From assembly GCA_002438565.1 (NCBI GenBank), contig DJPN01000029.1:16146-80145 (forward strand): a stretch of DNA of 64,000 bases, written 5' to 3'. The notes below the pieces were generated by a model that saw only the letters and a program-made list of their open reading frames with translations, did not search any database and was not told the origin of the DNA. This DNA is from Alphaproteobacteria bacterium UBA6411 (GTDB taxonomy: Bacteria; Pseudomonadota; Alphaproteobacteria; CAAGCB01; CAG-977). Positions 62,612 through 64,000 of this stretch are shown here, in pieces. How positions within the stretch are numbered: position 1 is the first letter of the stretch; each line of letters opens with the position of its first letter. Both the position numbers and the translations under genes were made by a program.

Positions 62612-64000
<1,389 letters not shown>

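Overview
The window looks like chromosome of an uncultured alphaproteobacterium with roughly balanced base composition. Alphaproteobacterial markers are a CcrM-type GANTC methyltransferase (62612-63697), a perM-hdaA pair behind a DUF2066 gene (52583-55467), and the plsY-dprA-topA-rnr order (941-7499). Placement below class level, perhaps a gut Rhodospirillales-like or RF32-like lineage, is a guess from general resemblance.

Layout. 1-12995 (minus strand): a long run of close or overlapping genes, reading from the right: a heterodimeric ABC exporter, a nucleoside hydrolase, dusA, plsY, dprA, topA, rnr and an S41 protease cut by the window edge. 13069-13836: a small plus-strand operon ending in a miniature flagellar-rod-like protein. 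13913-14236: tRNA-Lys(TTT) followed by an unusual duplication of its 3' end and terminator. 14329-15390: trpS. 15544-37606: one complete type VI secretion locus in the order tssA-B-C-hcp-E-F-G-H-PAAR-vgrG(gp27 half)-vgrG(gp5 half)-two accessory genes-tssJ-K-L-M. 37656-42258: a MerR-type promoter driving MATE pump, MerR-family regulator and a copper P-type ATPase fused to a CopZ-like domain. 42314-42794: a 481-bp cassette with perfect 15-bp inverted ends encoding only an InsA-like zinc-ribbon/HTH protein. 42871-48504: a tripartite RND efflux operon. 48541-55467: divergent cupin/hxlR, ABC-F, a Sel1-like protein, ndk, DUF2066, perM and hdaA. 55474-55758: tRNA-Ser(GGA) with the same kind of 3'-end duplication as tRNA-Lys. 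55918-63697: small unknown genes, rimO, a membrane protein, pyrG, a lipoprotein, a putative metallopeptidase and ccrM. The last 303 bases contain no recognisable gene and end in a G run.

The most unusual content is (i) a type VI spike whose VgrG is encoded as two proteins, a gp27-like hub and a gp5-like OB/beta-helix protein with a long helical and coiled-coil tail, next to two unassigned accessory proteins; (ii) two tRNA loci each carrying a tandem copy of the tRNA 3' end plus terminator around the same GC-rich roughly 63-bp repeat; (iii) the IR-bounded InsA-only cassette; and (iv) the copA-copZ fusion, which keeps an internal ribosome binding site and start codon.

Functionally the window combines housekeeping genes (RNA decay, topology, phospholipid synthesis, tRNA modification, CTP and NDP metabolism, replication control) with a strong interaction and defence component: one T6SS, three kinds of drug efflux pump, a metal exporter and an ABC-F protein.
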